DNA of 10,692 nucleotides from DALYJJ01 sp031969915 (GTDB lineage: Bacteria > Acidobacteriota > Terriglobia > Bryobacterales > Bryobacteraceae): positions 1 through 10,692 of the forward strand of contig DALYJJ010000184.1 of NCBI GenBank assembly GCA_031969915.1. Reading direction: 5' to 3'. This document shows positions 8,401-10,692 of this stretch, piece by piece; within the stretch, counting starts at the first letter, position 1; the number at the start of each line of letters is the position of its first letter. Under the pieces are notes generated by a model. It made no database searches, was not told the origin of the DNA, and saw only the letters and a list, made by a program, of their open reading frames with translations. Both the position numbers and the translations under genes were made by a program.

Positions 8401-9014
8401 CCCGGCTGCGTGAACTGGAACTCGGGCAGCGGCCACAGTTGCGGCAGTACGCCCTTGAACTTCGTCTCCTCGTCCGAGGGCGGAGGCAGCGTGAGCAGCT
8501 TCCGTGGACGCCCCTGCGCGTCGTAGCTCTCGCCGAAGTGAGCGTTCTTGCCCGGGAATCCGCCGTTGTTGTAGAGCACCGCGCCCCACAGGTAAGCGCC
8601 GTGCGTCATCAGGCTGTTCTGCACGCGGGCGACGATCGGCGAGTGGCACGCCGCCGTCCCGCACGTCTGCTCCGCCACGCGAAGATCGCCCGGGTTCACG
8701 AAGCGGATGTAAGCGGGATCCTCGCGGTTGAGCAGCGTGTAGGAGCGCTGCGGGTTCGCGCTCAGCGGCCACTCGCGCCGGTACCGCGGCGCCACGTGGC
8801 CGGCCGCCTTGTCCGTGGTCCCCGCGTTGCCACCGTGGCAATCCGTACAGCCCAGGCGCACCGCGGGTGAGGCGTGCATCGCTTCCGTGCCCACGTGGCA
8901 CCGGGCGGAGACGCAGCCTTCGCTCTTGCGAACCTCTTCCTCGCGCGACTGCGTCAGCAGGTCCTGCCCGTGGACCGCGGCCGTGGACAACACAATGAAA
9001 GCGATGGCGCGCAT
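5487..9014 (-). CDS. Decahaem c-type cytochrome with C-terminal LVIVD beta-propeller
   Basis: The 1175-residue product has a signal peptide (MRAIAFIVLSTAAVHGQ) and ten haem c attachment motifs. Eight are CxxCH: at 56, 263, 320, 456, 483, 593, 604 and 711. Two are CX4CH: CVSARCH at 34 and CGTAACH at 118. Haems 1-5 fall within 34-324, haems 6-9 within 456-608, and haem 10 stands 23 residues before the propeller. Residues about 741-1083 hold seven repeats of the form YxYVA...GLxVVDV (starting near 741, 807, 885, 937, 977, 1017 and 1065), the LVIVD repeat, which is expected to close as a seven-bladed propeller. The short tail after 1083 is not recognised. ATG at 9014 is chosen over a GTG at 9035 because the signal peptide begins there and the gene then starts 1 nt after the stop of the barrel gene. 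It must be matured in the periplasm; a surface location is inferred from the barrel partner. The redox partner and final acceptor cannot be read from sequence. Confidence 0.9.
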   Translation of the reverse strand: MRAIAFIVLSTAAVHGQDLLTQSREEEVRKSEGCVSARCHVGTEAMHASPAVRLGCTDCHGGNAGTTDKAAGHVAPRYRREWPLSANPQRSYTLLNREDPAYIRFVNPGDLRVAEQTCGTAACHSPIVARVQNSLMTHGAYLWGAVLYNNGGFPGKNAHFGESYDAQGRPRKLLTLPPPSDEETKFKGVLPQLWPLPEFQFTQPGNTLRVFERGDNRLSLRGFGTGTRTDPVFQGMQRTRLFDPMLSFLGTNDQPGDYRSSGCTACHVVYANDRDRFHSAQYAAMGNDGRTRNPDPTIPKNEPGHPIAHRFTRSIPSSQCVTCHNHPGTSYAFQYLGYMWWDNETDGEHMYPAHAKKMTPDEEAASLARNPEASSLKGLWSDPEFLKNLTSLNPKLKQTQFADFHGRGWVNRAVFKHDRKGTWLDAEDRPIAFDDPERFRKAVHLKDIHLEKGMHCIDCHFEQDAHGNGKLYGDARAAVEIDCMDCHGTIRGQATLRMSGTAATTPPRDLSLLRTPFGTRRFEWVEGRLMQRSMVEKDKEWAVSQVKDSITPGHPEYNEKARLAKTVRRDGRTWGDAPADGALLAHQDEKMSCYSCHTSWMTSCFGCHLSMKSNAKRPALHNEGGPDTKNFTTYNYQVLRDDVFMLGKDSTTKNGRIAPVRSSSAVLVSSQGGNREWFYQQQQTISSEGYSGQAFNPHFPHSVRKRETRTCTDCHVSAKNDNNAWMAQVLLQGTNFVNFFGRYVYVGEGDHGFEAVVVGEREEPQAVIGSSLHKLAYPEEYEKHQRTKRLSEAYHHHGEIECVQVRGEYLYAAKGKHGVEIYDVANIDNKQLAERMVTAPVSPLGQRFSVKTKDAAWIAAPTTLGVDPARKRDPKNEEQPIHLLYAFLYVADREEGLILINAATLLDGDPRNNFLKRAVTFNPGGALKGARHVVLAGTNAYVSTDTGVAVVDVSNPMEPKIATTIPMKGAGTVAVQFRYAFVVHREGLAVVDITDPRRPAVKTNIPIADARDVYVARTYAYVAAGKQGLAIVDVENPEKPGAPRFFNAGGEMNDAYSVRVGMTNASLFAYVADGRNGLRVLQMMSPARTPGLWGFSPAPEPELIATYKTKGTAIAIGKGLDRDRAVDESGNQVAVFGRRGSRPFTKQESDKLFLREGALYTVTDAPPGPPVGGAR

Positions 9015-9015
9015 A

Positions 9016-10692
9016 TCAGAAAACGAACCTCGCACTGATGAACCCGGAGAGCTGCGTCCGTCCGGTGTAGATATCCTTGAACCCCGCGCCCGGAAACAGC
9101 ACCCCGAAGCCGCCCGTGAGCACGATGTTCTCGCTCAACAGCGGCCGGTATTGCAGACCGAAGCCGCCGTCCAGACCGATCGCGTGGCGTATCCGGCTCT
9201 GGAACAGCACCGCCTCCAGCACTTCCGTGCGATGGAACTTCGCGTAGTTCACGTTCACCGTCGAGCGCAGCTTGGGCGTGACCTTCGCGTCCATGCCCGC
9301 GTTGAACAGCAGAATGCCGGGATTGATGAAATTCGCCTGCCCCTGGAACACGCTCGAACGCAGGTTCGGGATCAGGCTGTTGATGCCGAACAGCAGCACG
9401 CCCGTCCCGGTAAGCGGAACCAGTTGCCGGTTCAGGAAATTCGTCCCCCCGCCTTCGAAGACGTTGTTGATCAACCCGCGGTCCGCCTTGTCCTGCACGC
9501 CCAGAAACCCGCCCCCCGCGAACTGCTGGTTCGGCACGATCGCGTCGAAGCCCCGCGCCCGCCCGTCGTTCACGTCCCCATCGCCGGACGTGAAAAAGAC
9601 TGACGCCTTGTAGATCGCCCAGTCGCGCTCATAGGCGATCTCCCCCGCGGCAAGCTGCGCGTTGATCGTCTGCCGGTTGTTCAACGCCGGAATCGGATGA
9701 AAGCTGTCGTTGCCAAAGGCCTGATAAAACGCATGCGAGACGTTGATCCGGCCCACGTGCCCATCGCCCGAAATGCCGGCGTATCCGGCCCGGATCTTGT
9801 GCGGAACCGGCAGCCCGATCGCCGCCGGCCGCACCAGAAACCCGTTGCGGTCCACGTGCACCGAAGGCTGATCGTTGTTGTAGAGCACGCTGAAGTTCAG
9901 GTTGTAGCCCGGCGTGAACGCGTCCTGCCAGTAAAGGTTCGCCACCGCCACGCGCTGGTTCCGCTGCCGCAGCCGGTTCAGCCCGCTGTTCGTGTCTTTC
10001 TCCAGCATGTAGAACAGCGCCACGTTGTACTGGAACACGTTGTCGCGGAAGTTGCCGAACAGGCGCGTACCAGGCTGCTCGTCGGAGAACACGAAGCCGC
10101 GGAAGTCACTTGTGAATCGCTGCACGCCCACGCGCAGCGACGTGAAATCGAAGGCCGCGTTGCCCCGGTCGTCCACGTTGCGCGCTCTCCGGAACAGCCG
10201 CGTGCTGTTCGTGCCGAACCGCTTTTCGATAAACGCTTCCTGGATGCCCACCGCCGTATCCAGCCGGCTGGTCCCGCGCCGCACGTCCGCGTTCACGATG
10301 CCGGTCTCCCGCGCCCGCAGGTAGTTCACGCTGAACTCCGGCGTGAACCGCACCTCCCAATCCACCGGCGCGAAGCCCGCCGCCCCCTTGAAGAAATCGA
10401 AGCTCAGCCGGAGATTCTGCCGGAGAAATCCCTGGCCCCCGCGGCCGAAGAACTCGAAGTCCCCGGGGCGGGCCGCGCTCTGCACGCTCGGCGTCGGAAT
10501 ACGGCGGCCGTCGAAGGTGGTCTCGCTCGAACCCTGGAAGTTCAGAAAATACTCGCGGCCGAAGATCGGGAAGTCGCCCTTGAGCACGCGTTGGTTGTAA
10601 GGATCCCACCAGCGGCCGCGCGCATAGATCGCGTCCAGCCCGCGGTCTTCGTAGCGCCGCCACTGCGGAAACGCAATGCGCCAGCGGCTCGG
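9016..10692 (-). CDS. Outer-membrane beta-barrel protein (5' end outside window)
   Basis: The reading frame is open to the right edge, so the N-terminus with its signal peptide is missing; 558 residues are present. Near the visible start is WWDPYNQRVLKGDFPIFG (about 28-45) followed by FLNFQGSSETTFDGRRIPTP (about 48-67). I recall this DPYNQ-VLKGD-PIFG block from a family of uncharacterised outer-membrane proteins in proteobacteria and acidobacteria. The rest alternates amphipathic strands with turns, with many aromatic girdle-like residues, and ends ...ISARFVF, a terminal strand closing on Phe as BAM substrates do. A GTG at 10587 is internal, not the start, because the conserved block reads through it. 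It is the first visible gene of the operon; its TGA is 1 nt before the cytochrome's ATG. A porin-like partner holding or docking the cytochrome is inferred from this spacing. It shows no clear resemblance by eye to MtrB. Confidence 0.85.
   Translation of the reverse strand, partial: PSRWRIAFPQWRRYEDRGLDAIYARGRWWDPYNQRVLKGDFPIFGREYFLNFQGSSETTFDGRRIPTPSVQSAARPGDFEFFGRGGQGFLRQNLRLSFDFFKGAAGFAPVDWEVRFTPEFSVNYLRARETGIVNADVRRGTSRLDTAVGIQEAFIEKRFGTNSTRLFRRARNVDDRGNAAFDFTSLRVGVQRFTSDFRGFVFSDEQPGTRLFGNFRDNVFQYNVALFYMLEKDTNSGLNRLRQRNQRVAVANLYWQDAFTPGYNLNFSVLYNNDQPSVHVDRNGFLVRPAAIGLPVPHKIRAGYAGISGDGHVGRINVSHAFYQAFGNDSFHPIPALNNRQTINAQLAAGEIAYERDWAIYKASVFFTSGDGDVNDGRARGFDAIVPNQQFAGGGFLGVQDKADRGLINNVFEGGGTNFLNRQLVPLTGTGVLLFGINSLIPNLRSSVFQGQANFINPGILLFNAGMDAKVTPKLRSTVNVNYAKFHRTEVLEAVLFQSRIRHAIGLDGGFGLQYRPLLSENIVLTGGFGVLFPGAGFKDIYTGRTQLSGFISARFVF

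Noticed and set aside
9014..9035. GTG at 9035 as the cytochrome start
   Set aside because: It would add seven residues before the signal peptide and overlap the barrel gene by 20 nt; ATG at 9014 gives a normal signal peptide and a 1-nt gap.

Overview
This is a GC-rich window whose genes are packed tightly. It most resembles an acidobacterium of the Solibacter/Bryobacter type. That is an inference from three things: the codon composition, an N-terminal Ig-like domain in one protein that recalls the family named after Solibacter (TIGR03437), and the mix of secreted Ig-domain proteins, multihaem cytochromes and carbohydrate enzymes. There are no RNA genes, mobile elements or CRISPR arrays that I can support.

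The layout is two converging blocks. On the + strand, positions 62-1195 encode a cytoplasmic glycoside hydrolase of family 88 (unsaturated uronyl hydrolase). Positions 1225-3183 encode a large secreted protein of unknown function: an Ig-like domain, a central domain that resembles the Vps62/NPP1-type fold, a Pro/Ala/Gln-rich linker and a C-terminal beta-rich domain. Both genes have the same strong GGAAGGAG ribosome binding site.

On the - strand, read from the right edge leftwards, lies a compact operon. It begins with an outer-membrane beta-barrel protein (9016 to the window edge, start missing). Next is a 1175-residue secreted cytochrome with ten haem-binding motifs and a C-terminal seven-repeat LVIVD-type beta-propeller (5487-9014). 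Then comes a secreted protein with two GlcG/HbpS (DUF336) domains behind an Ig-like domain (3754-5490). A small Gly-rich membrane protein (3203-3697) is probably the last gene. The barrel and cytochrome genes are 1 nt apart. The cytochrome and GlcG/HbpS genes overlap by ATGA. The small gene follows after 56 nt.

The operon is the most interesting part. A beta-barrel, a decahaem cytochrome with a propeller, and a protein built from two potentially haem-binding domains, with the first three genes tightly coupled, suggest a cell-envelope electron-transfer module, perhaps an outer-membrane conduit for extracellular electron transfer. Only the components and their coupling are seen in the sequence; the electron-transfer role is inferred. 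The two blocks meet tail to tail with 19 nt between stop codons, and an 8-bp inverted repeat lies at the junction.
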